Assembly: GCF_000146185.1 (NCBI RefSeq)
Contig: NC_012778.1
Coordinates: 541,501 to 605,500 of the forward strand
From: [Eubacterium] eligens ATCC 27750
Lineage (GTDB): Bacteria; Bacillota; Clostridia; Lachnospirales; Lachnospiraceae
Direction: 5' to 3'
DNA length: 64,000 nucleotides
The stretch's first letter is position 1; every line of letters begins with the position of its first letter. The notes beneath the pieces are model-generated. The model saw only the letters and a program-made list of their open reading frames with translations. It searched no databases and was not told the origin of the DNA. The position numbers were made by a program, and so were the translations under genes. Shown here piece after piece: positions 16,618-26,275 of the stretch.

Positions 16618-17118
16618 TTATGGCGCAGCCTTTTTAAGGGCTGCGCTTATTGCTTCTATAAAGACGGAATATGTATATCTGTTGGCTGAATCATAGGTTA
16701 TGTTGGTTGTGCCGGCTTCCATGACTTTAGCAGCAACTTCATCAAATGAAGTCGCCAGTTTAGGATACATAGTTGTGATTGATTCAGAAAGATTAACAAG
16801 TTCAATGCTGTTAATGTTAGAGGAATCAACTGTGACCTGGATATCAACGGGGTTGCCGTCTAACAGAATAGAGGCGGTATATACTCCGGGGCAGAATTTA
16901 GGAGCATCGGCATTATCAAGGGGTGTTTCGATATTAGAAGAAGCAGAAGCATTTACAGTGCTGCTCTTGGGTTTAGTAGTATTCCTGGAATCATCAGAAC
17001 CATTGCTGCCAAGACGGATAACAGCGAATATAACAAAAGCTATTACAATAGCAGCGATAACCACTCCAATAAGGAGCTTTTTAAATGGAATAACAACAAT
17101 TTTAGTCTGTCTCATCAC
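16618..17118 (-). CDS. Membrane-anchored protein with FMN-binding-like C-terminal domain
   Basis: A 166-residue product with a basic N-terminus, a single span near residues 14-35 (LLIGVVIAAIVIAFVIFAVI) and a Ser/Thr/Asn-rich linker. The outer domain of about 90 residues (PGVYTASILLDGNPVDIQVTVD...) resembles the FMN_bind fold of clostridial lipoproteins. The flavin-attachment Ser/Thr motif is not obvious, so flavin binding is uncertain. It converges on hisS with a seven-base gap, and the hisS terminator hairpin lies inside its last codons. Confidence 0.55.
   Translation of the reverse strand: MMRQTKIVVIPFKKLLIGVVIAAIVIAFVIFAVIRLGSNGSDDSRNTTKPKSSTVNASASSNIETPLDNADAPKFCPGVYTASILLDGNPVDIQVTVDSSNINSIELVNLSESITTMYPKLATSFDEVAAKVMEAGTTNITYDSANRYTYSVFIEAISAALKKAAP
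16621..16649 (+). terminator. Terminator of hisS, inside the convergent gene
   Basis: GCGCAGCC and GGGCTGCGC form a stem around a TTTTTA loop, followed by TTATTG. It begins about ten bases after the hisS stop and overlaps the last codons of the minus-strand gene. Confidence 0.55.
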
Positions 17119-17232
17119 AAAGAAACCTGCCCTTCATATTCATTATTACAAAATATATGGTATGGAGTGAGAGATTATGATTAAAATATAAAATGTGTTA
17201 TACTATTAAAAATGTTTTAAGGGGAGTAACAT

Positions 17233-20200
17233 ATGTCATTACAATTAATTCTAGGCAGCTCTGGTGTGGGGAAATCGCACTATCTGTATACACATATAAT
17301 TGATGAGTCAATGAAGAATCCTGACAGGAATTATATAGTTGTTGTGCCAGAGCAGTACACTATGGCAATTCAGAAAAGACTGGTGTCCATGCACCCAAGA
17401 AAGGGAATCCTTAATATAGATGTTGTGAGCTTTGAAAGACTTGCTTATAAAGTATTTGAGGAAGTTGGCGAGGACAATCTTGAAGTTCTTGATGACACAG
17501 GAAAGAATCTGATTATTAAAAGAGTATTGGAGCAGAACAAGGACAGATTAAAATATTTTGGAAGTAATCTGTCTAATACAGGATTTGTGTCAGAGATGAA
17601 GTCTGTTATATCGGAAATGCTTCAGTATGATATCAAGCCGGATGTTATGCAGGATGCGGCAGGTGCAGCATACAGTGATTCAGAGGGAAGTGCAGCGCTT
17701 CAGTATAAGCTTGATGATATCGTTCTTGTATACAATGCGTTTGCAGAGTACATAGACAAGAACTATATAACTAAAGAAGAAATACTGGATAAATTATGCA
17801 GCAAGGTTACAGAGTCAGAGAGAATAAAGAATTGCGAGATAGTATTTGACGGATTCACAGGCTTTACTCCGGTTCAGTACAATTTAATGACAATTCTTTT
17901 ATCAATGTGTCCGAAGATATATGTTTCTCTGACAATTGATGCATCTGAGCGTGAAAATTCAGTAAGAGGCAGGGAAGAACTTTTTTTCATGAGTAAGGAC
18001 TGCGTATCAAAGCTTTATAAGATATGTGATGAAGAACATGTGAAAGTCCTTGAACCTGTGTATATTGCAGGAAAAGCAGTACCGGGAAAGAATGTAATTG
18101 TAAATGTTAATTCAAGATTTAAGAATTCAGAAGAACTGGATTTCCTGGAACAGAATCTTTTCAGAAACAATTCGGGAAGATTTAACCAGAAGACTGACAA
18201 CATAGTTATATATGAGGGAGCTGTTGCCAAGGAAGAATTAACATTTGCAGCAGGAGAAATAATAAGACTTACAAGACTGTGTGGATACAGATATAACGAG
18301 ATTGCGATAGTTACTGCGGACATGGATGGCTACGGCAAACTGGCGGCTAATATATTAAAGCAGAACGATATACCATATTTCTTAGATTACAAGCGCCATG
18401 TGACGGACAATCCATTCATTGCGGCAATTAACGGTGCACTTGGAATAATAGAGAATAATTACAGCTATGACAGCATATTAGGATTCCTAAGAACCGGAAT
18501 GAGCGGAATGGAGCGCGAAGATATTGATCTGTTAGACAATTACTGTGTTGCAGTTGGAATCAGAGGCAGGGGAAAATGGCATGAACCATGGATAAGAAAG
18601 TTCAGGGGAACAGTCAATAATACTGACCTTGAGAAGCTTAATTCACTAAGAACAATGATAACGGATATGTTGGATCCATTGGAAGAAGTGCTTAAGTCAA
18701 AGGAATCTAATGTTGCAGATATGGTAAAGGCTCTTTACGAATTCCTTGTGCGTGAAGATATGGAGCAGAAGGTAAGTGTGCTTAATGACAGCGAGTACAC
18801 TGGTGATGAATATGTGCAGTTATATAAGAAAGTTATAGAAGTATTAGATAAAATGTATGCTCTTCTTGGAAGCGAGAAGGTTGGTATTAAAGAATTTAAC
18901 AAGATACTTGCGTCAGGATTTCAGGAGATTAAGATAGGACTTATTCCGCAGACCAACGACTGCGTTGTTATCGGAGATATAGAAAGAACCCGTCTTGACA
19001 ATATCAAGGTCATGTTCTTTGTTGGAATCAATGACGGCAATGTACCTAAGAAGGCTGATTCAAGAAGTGTTCTGTCAGAAAGCGACAGGGAATATCTTGA
19101 AGATAAGGGGATTGTTATGTCCGCTTCTGTAAGGGAGAAAGCATTTACGCAGAGATTCTATCTGTATCTTATTATGACAAAGAGTGCGGAGAAGCTTTAC
19201 ATGTCATATGCGGTAAAAAACAGCGAGGGTGCGGCGCTGATGCCTTCATATATTATAAGAAGCATGAGAAAAATGTTTTCACATTGCCTTAAGTTATCTT
19301 ACAAAGACACGGCACAGCAGAATTCTTATGTAACAATACCGCAGGCGGCTAACAGCTTTGATAATACTGAAATTGCTGCAAATGTAGATGAGGATATTAT
19401 TGATTCACTTACTGGCGGCAGGCTTGTCGGAAGCGTTACATCTTTTGAGAACTTTGCAGAGTGCCCATTGAGGTATTACTTAAGGTATGGAGTTGATTTA
19501 AAGGAAAGGGAAGAATTCACATTTTCACCAGTAAACTTTGGCGTCGTGCTGCATGCGGTTATCCGTGAGGTGTGCGACGAAATCAAGAAAAACGGTGAGT
19601 CGTACTATCTGATATCAGATGAGAAGCGCCGCGAGATGGTAAAAAGAAGTGTCGCTGCAATTACTGACATATACCAGAACAGTATCCTTAAGGATTCAAG
19701 CCGTAATTCATTCATGATTAAGCGGATGGAAGACCTTGCAGACCGCACTGTATGGGCGATGGGTGAACAGTTAAAATGTGGTGATTTCGTGCCATTTGTA
19801 TTCGAGCATAAGTTTAATATGGAAGTCGGAGACGGAGACAGAAAGCAGCTTATGAGCGGAACAATTGACCGCGTTGACATATGCGAAAACGGCACAGATG
19901 TATATGTAAGAATTATCGATTACAAGACAGGAAAGAAGGATTTCAACATAGTAAAGACCTACTACGGAATTGATATCCAGCTTATGGTTTACATGGAAGC
20001 GGCAATGAAGCTTGTGGCGAAGATGCGTCCGGGGAAAAATGTGATTCCTGCCGGAGTGTTCTACTACAACATAAGTGACCCGATTGTATCTGCGACAACA
20101 GAGAGTGCAGAAGAGATAGAGGATAAGATTAAGGGTGAACTGCGTCTTAAAGGAATGGTTAATTCGGATAAGGATATTGCCGAGAAGATGGACAATACCG

Positions 20201-20562
20201 AGGGTACATCACTTAATATTCCGGTTAGCAGAAAGGCTGACGGCGGATTTGACTCACGAAGAAGCAAGGTGATGAACACAGAGCAGTTTAATATACTTGG
20301 AAGATTCGTTGATGTAAGAGCCATTGATACTGCGGACAGAATTGCAGGCGGTGATATAAGGAGAAGTCCTTATAAAGACGGACAGTTTTCAAGCTGTGAC
20401 AGATGTCCTTATGGGGCGGTGTGCGGATTTTCTGTGGATTTGCCAGGCTGCAATTACAGAAAATTAAAGAAATTCGATGATGAAGTATTATGGAATAATA
20501 TAAAGGAAGGGGTTGATGAGAATGGAAAGAAAATGGACACCGGCGCAGAAGAGCGCGATTGA
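17233..20562 (+). CDS. addB: ATP-dependent helicase/nuclease subunit B
   Basis: AddB pairs with AddA to resect double-strand DNA ends for recombination, the RecBCD counterpart of Firmicutes. The 1109-residue product starts with a Walker A loop (ILGSSGVGKS, residues 6-15) and VVPEQYTMAIQKR. It ends with a RecB-type nuclease domain (VTSFENFAECPLRYYLRYG, then RIIDYKTGKKDFN) and a C-terminal Cys cluster (CDRCPYGAVCGF..PGC). That cluster, together with the earlier ECPL cysteine, forms the AddB iron-sulfur site. GGGGAG precedes the start. It overlaps addA by about 47 bases. Confidence 0.94.
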   Translation: MSLQLILGSSGVGKSHYLYTHIIDESMKNPDRNYIVVVPEQYTMAIQKRLVSMHPRKGILNIDVVSFERLAYKVFEEVGEDNLEVLDDTGKNLIIKRVLEQNKDRLKYFGSNLSNTGFVSEMKSVISEMLQYDIKPDVMQDAAGAAYSDSEGSAALQYKLDDIVLVYNAFAEYIDKNYITKEEILDKLCSKVTESERIKNCEIVFDGFTGFTPVQYNLMTILLSMCPKIYVSLTIDASERENSVRGREELFFMSKDCVSKLYKICDEEHVKVLEPVYIAGKAVPGKNVIVNVNSRFKNSEELDFLEQNLFRNNSGRFNQKTDNIVIYEGAVAKEELTFAAGEIIRLTRLCGYRYNEIAIVTADMDGYGKLAANILKQNDIPYFLDYKRHVTDNPFIAAINGALGIIENNYSYDSILGFLRTGMSGMEREDIDLLDNYCVAVGIRGRGKWHEPWIRKFRGTVNNTDLEKLNSLRTMITDMLDPLEEVLKSKESNVADMVKALYEFLVREDMEQKVSVLNDSEYTGDEYVQLYKKVIEVLDKMYALLGSEKVGIKEFNKILASGFQEIKIGLIPQTNDCVVIGDIERTRLDNIKVMFFVGINDGNVPKKADSRSVLSESDREYLEDKGIVMSASVREKAFTQRFYLYLIMTKSAEKLYMSYAVKNSEGAALMPSYIIRSMRKMFSHCLKLSYKDTAQQNSYVTIPQAANSFDNTEIAANVDEDIIDSLTGGRLVGSVTSFENFAECPLRYYLRYGVDLKEREEFTFSPVNFGVVLHAVIREVCDEIKKNGESYYLISDEKRREMVKRSVAAITDIYQNSILKDSSRNSFMIKRMEDLADRTVWAMGEQLKCGDFVPFVFEHKFNMEVGDGDRKQLMSGTIDRVDICENGTDVYVRIIDYKTGKKDFNIVKTYYGIDIQLMVYMEAAMKLVAKMRPGKNVIPAGVFYYNISDPIVSATTESAEEIEDKIKGELRLKGMVNSDKDIAEKMDNTEGTSLNIPVSRKADGGFDSRRSKVMNTEQFNILGRFVDVRAIDTADRIAGGDIRRSPYKDGQFSSCDRCPYGAVCGFSVDLPGCNYRKLKKFDDEVLWNNIKEGVDENGKKMDTGAEERD

Positions 20563-23500
20563 TATAAGAGACTGTAATGTGCTGGTTTCGGCGGCTGCCG
20601 GTTCAGGAAAGACTGCTGTTCTGGTAGAGCGAATTATTTCCATGATTACAGACCCAGACAAGAATATAGATATAGACAGGCTGGTTGTTGTTACATTTAC
20701 AAAGGCGGCAGCAGCCCAGATGAAAGACAAGATAAGAAAAGCACTTGATTCAATGCTTGACGAGAATCCGGGGGATGTGAACCTTTTAAGACAGATAACA
20801 CTGCTTAACAACGCACAGATAACAACGATAGACAGCTTCTGTCTATGGATAATCAGGAATCATTTTCCAGAGGTTAATCTGGACCCGGGGTTCAGGATAA
20901 TGGACGAGGGTGAGAAGAAGCTTATTGAAAATGATGTGTTGGAAGATGTGCTTGAGGAATTCTATGCCGAAGCAGATGAAGAATTCTTTAATCTTGTTGA
21001 TGCATTTGGCATGGGACGGGACGATTCAGGGCTTGTGAGCATTATAGATAAAATATACCGTTTTTCAAGAAGCAATCCGTGGATTGATGAGTGGTTTGAC
21101 GAGTGCATGTTAGTTTATGATGATGAGACTTACGATAATCCTGCAATTAAGGAGCTGTATGATTCAATTAAAAATGCACTTCTTGATTACCGTGATAAAT
21201 ATAACAGATTAGTAGATATCTGTTCTGAGCCGGCAGGACCTGCAGCATATACAGGTGCTTTGCAGTCTGACCTGCTTGGAATTAATGAGATGATTAATTC
21301 ACAGGATTTTGGAGAGCTTGGCAGAAGGATAAGAATATTTTCATTTGAAGCCCTGTCAAGAAAGAAGGATGCAGGAGCAGACCCGGATATTAAGGAATAT
21401 GTTAAGGGGCAGCGAAAGTTGTTTAAAGATTACATAGGACGGCTTAATGATAAGATATTCTTGAAAGATGATGAGGGAATATTTGCAGACATGCAGGGGG
21501 CAGGCATCCAGATACGGACTTTACTTAAAGTGGCAAAGGTGTATGCCAAGCGTGTTTCAGAGGTGAAGCGAGAGAAGGGCATAATTGATTTTAATGACAT
21601 GGAACATCTTGCTCTTTCAATACTTGTAAAGAAAGAGGATGGAAAGCTTGTATACACAGAGACTGCCGACAAGCTTGCGAACAGATTTGAAGAGATACTG
21701 ATAGACGAGTATCAGGATTCTAATCAGCTGCAGGAGGTTATTCTTAATGCGGTGTCGAAGACAAGACTGTCCGGTGAGAATAACAATATATACATGGTTG
21801 GTGATGTAAAGCAGAGCATATACAAGTTCCGTCTTGCCTGCCCAGAGCTTTTCATAGAGAAGTACGATACATACGGCGAGACTGGCGATAATGTAAGAAT
21901 TGAATTACAGAAGAATTTCCGAAGCCGGGAAAATGTGCTTGAGTGTGCCAATGATGTGTTCAGTCATATCATGAATAAGAATTTTTCAGGAATCGGGTAT
22001 GACGAATCTGTAAGGCTTAATGCGGGGTTTCCATATCCTGAATACAGTGACAGTAATTATGGTGATGAAGCCAACAAGAGTACAGATGTAATTCTTATAT
22101 CTTCAGAGAATGAAGAAGAAGCTACGACAAGAGAGCTTGAGGCAGACAGGCTTGCAAAGCTGATTGAGGGAATAGTTTCTTCTGGCGTAAATGTATATGA
22201 TGCAGATGAGAATATATACAGACCGGCAGAATACAGGGATATTGTAATTCTTACAAGGTCAGTTACAGGCTGGGCAGATACATTTGCAGATGCTCTGATG
22301 GACAGGGGGATACCGGCGTATACAGATTCGTCAACAGGATATTTCAGCGTGCGTGAGATACAGGTAATCTTAAGTATGCTTACAATAGTAGATAATCCGG
22401 TTCAGGAGATAAGCCTTGCAGCGGCAATGATGTCTTATTTTGGAGGATTTACGGCAGCGGAGCTTGGAATGGTGAGAAAGCTTGGCAGAGAGCATGCAGA
22501 TAAGAATACACATAACAACCTGTATGAACATTTGAAAGCAGTTGCAGTGCTTGGCGGAGCAGGAAAGATGCAGGAATCGGATGTTAAGCAGCTGTCCGGC
22601 AAATGTGCATTATTTCTTGCAAAGCTCACAGAATACCGAGACAAGAGCAGTGTTGAGTCACTGTATGATCTGTGTTGGGAGATGATATATGATTCAGGCT
22701 ACTACGATTATGTGGGAACAATGCCTGCCGGAGCGCAGAGACAGGCTAACTTAAATGTCCTGCTGGAAAGAGCAGCGGGATATGGAAAGTCAAGTTATTC
22801 AGGTCTGTTTAATTTCTTGAGATATATTGAAAGACTTAAGAAGTTTGACGAAGATTTTGCAGAGGGGGCTGCCAGCCTTGACAATGAGAATCTTGTAAGA
22901 ATTATGAGTATCCATAAGAGTAAAGGTCTGGAATTTCCGATTGTAATACTTGCAGGAGCACATAAAAGCATTAACTTTATGGATGCGACAGCACCGGTGC
23001 TTGTAGACCAGAATTTAGGAATTGCAGTTGATTATGTTGACCTTGAAAGAAGAACGAAGACACCTACTATTATTAAAGGTGCTATGGCAAGAAGAATTGT
23101 AAGGGAGTCGATAGCCGAGGAAGAGAGACTTCTCTATGTTGCAATGACAAGAGCAAGGGAAAAACTCATAATTACCGGAGTTGTAAAAGATGCAGACAAG
23201 ACACTTGATAAATACATGGGAAGGGCTGAGCAACTTGCGGCAGATGGAATGTTGTCTTTCGCGGACAGTGAGAATATAAAGAACTATCTTGATATGATAA
23301 TGCCAGTGTGTCTTATGGATTCAGATAAATTGAAAGGCAGCTTTAAAGTGATGGTTGATGCCGGAGAGGATTCTTGGGTTGATGCATTTGAAGCTGGGGA
23401 GATGGCTGGTGAAGCGAATGCTGTTAGAATTGGGGAACTGGCTGATGAAAATATGGAAGCTGTGTCTTATCCTTTATTAGATGAGCTTCCGGAGTATGTT

Positions 23501-24178
23501 CCTGATGATAACGCAGCCAGAAGGATGAAGCTGACGGTTTCGCAGCTTAAGGCTATGCAGGCGGATGATGATTCAGAGGAAAATGCTTACATGGATGAAT
23601 CTGTGAAGACAGCACTTAAAAAGGAAGCATGTGATGAGACAAACAGTATAATTCCAAAGTTCATAAGCGGTGAGGAGGTGCAGCTTGCTGCTAATGAGCG
23701 TGGTAGCGCATATCACAGGGTTATGGAATGTCTTGACTATTCAGTGAGTGTGAACCTTGATGGAGTTAAAGCTGATATTAACAGAATGTTAGAAACCGGA
23801 AAGATGAATGAATTACAGGTGAAAAGTGTCAATCCGTGGGATATCAATACATTTGTACAATCAGATACAGGCAGGAGAGTTGCAAATGCAGTGAACTGTG
23901 GCAGTGTCAGAAGAGAACAGCCTTTTGTATTTGAGTACGAAGGACAGCTTATACAGGGTATAATTGACTTGTATTTTGAAGAGGACGGAGAATTTGTGCT
24001 CGTGGATTATAAGACAGACAGAGTTATGAAAGGCGAAGCGGGCGAAAAAGAACTTGTGAGACGATATGCAATCCAGCTTGATTATTATGCAAAAGCATTG
24101 ACACAGCTTACCGGGAAAAAGGTCAAAGAAAAGATAATATATTCATTTGCTTTAGGAAAGGGATTAAGTGTATATTAA
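20516..24178 (+). CDS. addA: ATP-dependent helicase/nuclease subunit A
   Basis: AddA supplies the UvrD-type 3'-5' helicase and the second nuclease of AddAB. Motifs in order are KWTPAQKSAI (Q motif), VSAAAGSGKTAVLVER (Walker A, about residues 26-33), LIDEYQDSNQ (Walker B), VGDVKQSIYKFRLA, NFRSRENVL, MSIHKSKGLEFPIVIL and VAMTRAREKLIITG. The nuclease domain has RGSAYHRVMECL and FVLVDYKTDRV. The length, about 1220 residues, is normal. ATG codons at 20516 and 20522 are both possible after AAGGAAGGGG; 20516 is chosen. The start lies inside addB, implying coupling of the subunits. Confidence 0.95.
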   Translation: MRMERKWTPAQKSAIDIRDCNVLVSAAAGSGKTAVLVERIISMITDPDKNIDIDRLVVVTFTKAAAAQMKDKIRKALDSMLDENPGDVNLLRQITLLNNAQITTIDSFCLWIIRNHFPEVNLDPGFRIMDEGEKKLIENDVLEDVLEEFYAEADEEFFNLVDAFGMGRDDSGLVSIIDKIYRFSRSNPWIDEWFDECMLVYDDETYDNPAIKELYDSIKNALLDYRDKYNRLVDICSEPAGPAAYTGALQSDLLGINEMINSQDFGELGRRIRIFSFEALSRKKDAGADPDIKEYVKGQRKLFKDYIGRLNDKIFLKDDEGIFADMQGAGIQIRTLLKVAKVYAKRVSEVKREKGIIDFNDMEHLALSILVKKEDGKLVYTETADKLANRFEEILIDEYQDSNQLQEVILNAVSKTRLSGENNNIYMVGDVKQSIYKFRLACPELFIEKYDTYGETGDNVRIELQKNFRSRENVLECANDVFSHIMNKNFSGIGYDESVRLNAGFPYPEYSDSNYGDEANKSTDVILISSENEEEATTRELEADRLAKLIEGIVSSGVNVYDADENIYRPAEYRDIVILTRSVTGWADTFADALMDRGIPAYTDSSTGYFSVREIQVILSMLTIVDNPVQEISLAAAMMSYFGGFTAAELGMVRKLGREHADKNTHNNLYEHLKAVAVLGGAGKMQESDVKQLSGKCALFLAKLTEYRDKSSVESLYDLCWEMIYDSGYYDYVGTMPAGAQRQANLNVLLERAAGYGKSSYSGLFNFLRYIERLKKFDEDFAEGAASLDNENLVRIMSIHKSKGLEFPIVILAGAHKSINFMDATAPVLVDQNLGIAVDYVDLERRTKTPTIIKGAMARRIVRESIAEEERLLYVAMTRAREKLIITGVVKDADKTLDKYMGRAEQLAADGMLSFADSENIKNYLDMIMPVCLMDSDKLKGSFKVMVDAGEDSWVDAFEAGEMAGEANAVRIGELADENMEAVSYPLLDELPEYVPDDNAARRMKLTVSQLKAMQADDDSEENAYMDESVKTALKKEACDETNSIIPKFISGEEVQLAANERGSAYHRVMECLDYSVSVNLDGVKADINRMLETGKMNELQVKSVNPWDINTFVQSDTGRRVANAVNCGSVRREQPFVFEYEGQLIQGIIDLYFEEDGEFVLVDYKTDRVMKGEAGEKELVRRYAIQLDYYAKALTQLTGKKVKEKIIYSFALGKGLSVY

Positions 24179-24182
24179 ACCA

Positions 24183-24211
24183 TTGCATAATTAAGAATCA
24201 TGTTATATAAT
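24183..24211 (+). promoter_or_regulatory. Promoter of the 24264 gene
   Basis: TTGCAT (24183-24188) and a consensus TATAAT (24206-24211) are exactly 17 bases apart, just after the addA stop. Confidence 0.6.
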
Positions 24212-24263
24212 AAAATGACATATGAGATTATATTGCCGATGCAGGCTGAATTAGGAGGATATA

Positions 24264-24524
24264 ATGACAAGAACATACGCTGTTAAGTATAAGAGCAAGT
24301 CTAAAATGTTGACAACACCAGAGCTGGTTGCACAGACAGAGGAAGATATCAAGGCATTAGAGCTTGTAAAGGATGTTGTTATCAAAGAGGATGGACAGGT
24401 TGTTACTGTTGAAGTTGAAAATGAGGAAGACTTTGAGCCAGTTATGGACAGAGTAATCAACATTTTCAGAAGAATTGATGACAAGTCTGAGGTTTCATAC
24501 AAGTTCGGTCTTAACCGCGAATAA
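24264..24524 (+). CDS. Conserved-looking 86-residue cytoplasmic protein, function unknown
   Basis: A small acidic protein (MTRTYAVKYKSKSKMLTTPE...) with an alternating pattern suggesting a helix followed by strands (VVIKEDGQVVTVEVENEED) and a closing helix and strand. No signal, membrane span or metal motif is seen, and I do not recognise the family. It has its own promoter, a strong TAGGAGG ribosome site and a terminator hairpin downstream, so it looks like a genuine single-gene unit between addA and prfC. Confidence 0.65.
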   Translation: MTRTYAVKYKSKSKMLTTPELVAQTEEDIKALELVKDVVIKEDGQVVTVEVENEEDFEPVMDRVINIFRRIDDKSEVSYKFGLNRE

Positions 24525-24542
24525 TTAGACTATTAATCAGAG

Positions 24543-24577
24543 TAAGCCTGTGAAGCTAAGACTGCGTCACAGGCTTA
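24543..24577 (+). terminator. Terminator after the 86-residue gene
   Basis: TAAGCCTGTGA (24543-24553) pairs with TCACAGGCTTA (24567-24577), an 11-pair perfect stem. The following bases (TATTATG) are only moderately U-rich. Confidence 0.6.
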
Positions 24578-24650
24578 TATTATGTATATGCCGGGAAAGG
24601 CATGAATTATTTGATAAGCTATGTATTATGTGATATAAAGGAGTAAAACA

Positions 24651-26243
24651 GTGAGTTTAGAAAGTGAAATTAAGAAAAGAAGAACTTTTGCCATTATCTC
24701 TCACCCGGATGCTGGTAAGACAACATTAACAGAGAAGTTCCTGCTTTATGGAGGAGCCATTAACCTTGCAGGTTCTGTAAAGGGTAAGAAGACTGCCAAG
24801 CATGCAGTTTCCGACTGGATGGAGATTGAGAAGGAAAGAGGTATTTCGGTAACTTCTTCTGTTCTTCAGTTTAACTATGAAGGTTACTGTATCAATATTC
24901 TTGATACTCCGGGACATGAGGATTTCTCAGAGGATACCTACAGAACTCTTATGGCAGCAGATTCAGCAGTCATGGTTATTGATGCTTCTAAGGGTGTTGA
25001 GAAACAGACTATCAAGCTTTTCAAGGTATGTGTTATGAGACACATTCCTATATTTACATTTATCAATAAGATGGATAGAGAAGCTAATGATCCATTTGAG
25101 CTTCTTGATGAAATTGAGAGTGTACTTGGAATCTCTACATGCCCAATTAACTGGCCTATCGGATGCGGTAAGGAATTCAAGGGTGTGTATGACCGTAAAG
25201 AGAAAAATGTTTCTTTATTCAAGGCAGCCATGAATGGTCAGAAGGAAGTTGATACTGAGATTGTTGATGCGTCAGACGAGGCAGTTTTTAAGGACAGAAT
25301 TGGTGATGCTTTCTATGACAAGCTTCAGGAAGATATTGAGCTGTTAGACGGAGCAAGTGCGGAGTTTGATCAGGAGATGGTAAGTGCAGGTGACCTTACA
25401 CCTGTATTCTTTGGTTCAGCGCTTACTAACTTTGGTGTACAGACTTTCCTTGAGCATTTCTTATCAATGACAACTTCACCACTTCCAAGAAAGTCTGATC
25501 AGGGAATTATTGATCCATTTACTGAGGATTTCTCAGCATTTGTATTCAAGATTCAGGCTAACATGAATAAAGCACATAGAGACAGAATTGCTTTCATGAG
25601 AATATGTTCCGGTAAGTTTGAAGCCGGAATGGAAGCCAACCATGTTCAGGGTGGCAAGAAAATAAGACTCAGCCAGCCACAGCAGATGATGGCGGAGGAG
25701 AGACATATTGTAGATGAGGCATATGCAGGAGATATTATAGGTGTATTTGATCCGGGTATTTTCTCTATTGGTGATACTATATGCAAGTCTAATAAGAAAT
25801 TTGCATTTGAGGGTATACCTACATTTGCACCAGAACATTTTGCAAGAGTAAGACAGCTCGATACTATGAAGAGAAAGCAGTTTATCAAGGGTATTAACCA
25901 GATTGCACAGGAAGGTGCAATTCAGATATTCCAGGAGTTCAATACAGGAATGGAAGAGATTATCGTGGGAGTTGTCGGTGTTCTTCAGTTTGAGGTTCTT
26001 GAATACCGTCTTAAGAATGAATACGGTGTTGATATCAGACTTGAGCCGCTTCCATATGAGCATATCCGCTGGATTGAGAATCCTGAGGAAATTGATGTGA
26101 ACAGAATTGTCGGTACATCAGATATGAAGAAGATTAAAGACCTTAAGGGCAATCCACTTCTTGTATTTGCCAATAGCTGGTCTGTTAATATGGTACTTGA
26201 GAGAAATGAGGGCTTAAAGCTTTCAGAATTTGGAAGAAACTAG
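24651..26243 (+). CDS. prfC: Peptide chain release factor 3
   Basis: RF3 is a translational GTPase that recycles RF1 and RF2 from the ribosome after peptide release. The 530-residue product has G1 AIISHPDAGKTTLTEK, a switch region with ERGISVTSSVLQF, G3 ILDTPGHEDFSEDTYR and G4 FINKMDREANDP, followed by the RF3-type domains (GVVGVLQFEVLEYRLKNEYG). The start is GTG at 24651 with AAGGAG nine bases upstream. It is distinguished from EF-G by its length and by lacking domain IV. Confidence 0.94.
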   Translation: MSLESEIKKRRTFAIISHPDAGKTTLTEKFLLYGGAINLAGSVKGKKTAKHAVSDWMEIEKERGISVTSSVLQFNYEGYCINILDTPGHEDFSEDTYRTLMAADSAVMVIDASKGVEKQTIKLFKVCVMRHIPIFTFINKMDREANDPFELLDEIESVLGISTCPINWPIGCGKEFKGVYDRKEKNVSLFKAAMNGQKEVDTEIVDASDEAVFKDRIGDAFYDKLQEDIELLDGASAEFDQEMVSAGDLTPVFFGSALTNFGVQTFLEHFLSMTTSPLPRKSDQGIIDPFTEDFSAFVFKIQANMNKAHRDRIAFMRICSGKFEAGMEANHVQGGKKIRLSQPQQMMAEERHIVDEAYAGDIIGVFDPGIFSIGDTICKSNKKFAFEGIPTFAPEHFARVRQLDTMKRKQFIKGINQIAQEGAIQIFQEFNTGMEEIIVGVVGVLQFEVLEYRLKNEYGVDIRLEPLPYEHIRWIENPEEIDVNRIVGTSDMKKIKDLKGNPLLVFANSWSVNMVLERNEGLKLSEFGRN

Positions 26244-26275
26244 TTGTATGATACATTTAGGAGTCAGGTGATTAC

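Noticed and set aside
20513..20515. TTG start for addA
   Set aside because: ATG codons follow at 20516 and 20522 with better spacing from AAGGAAGGGG.
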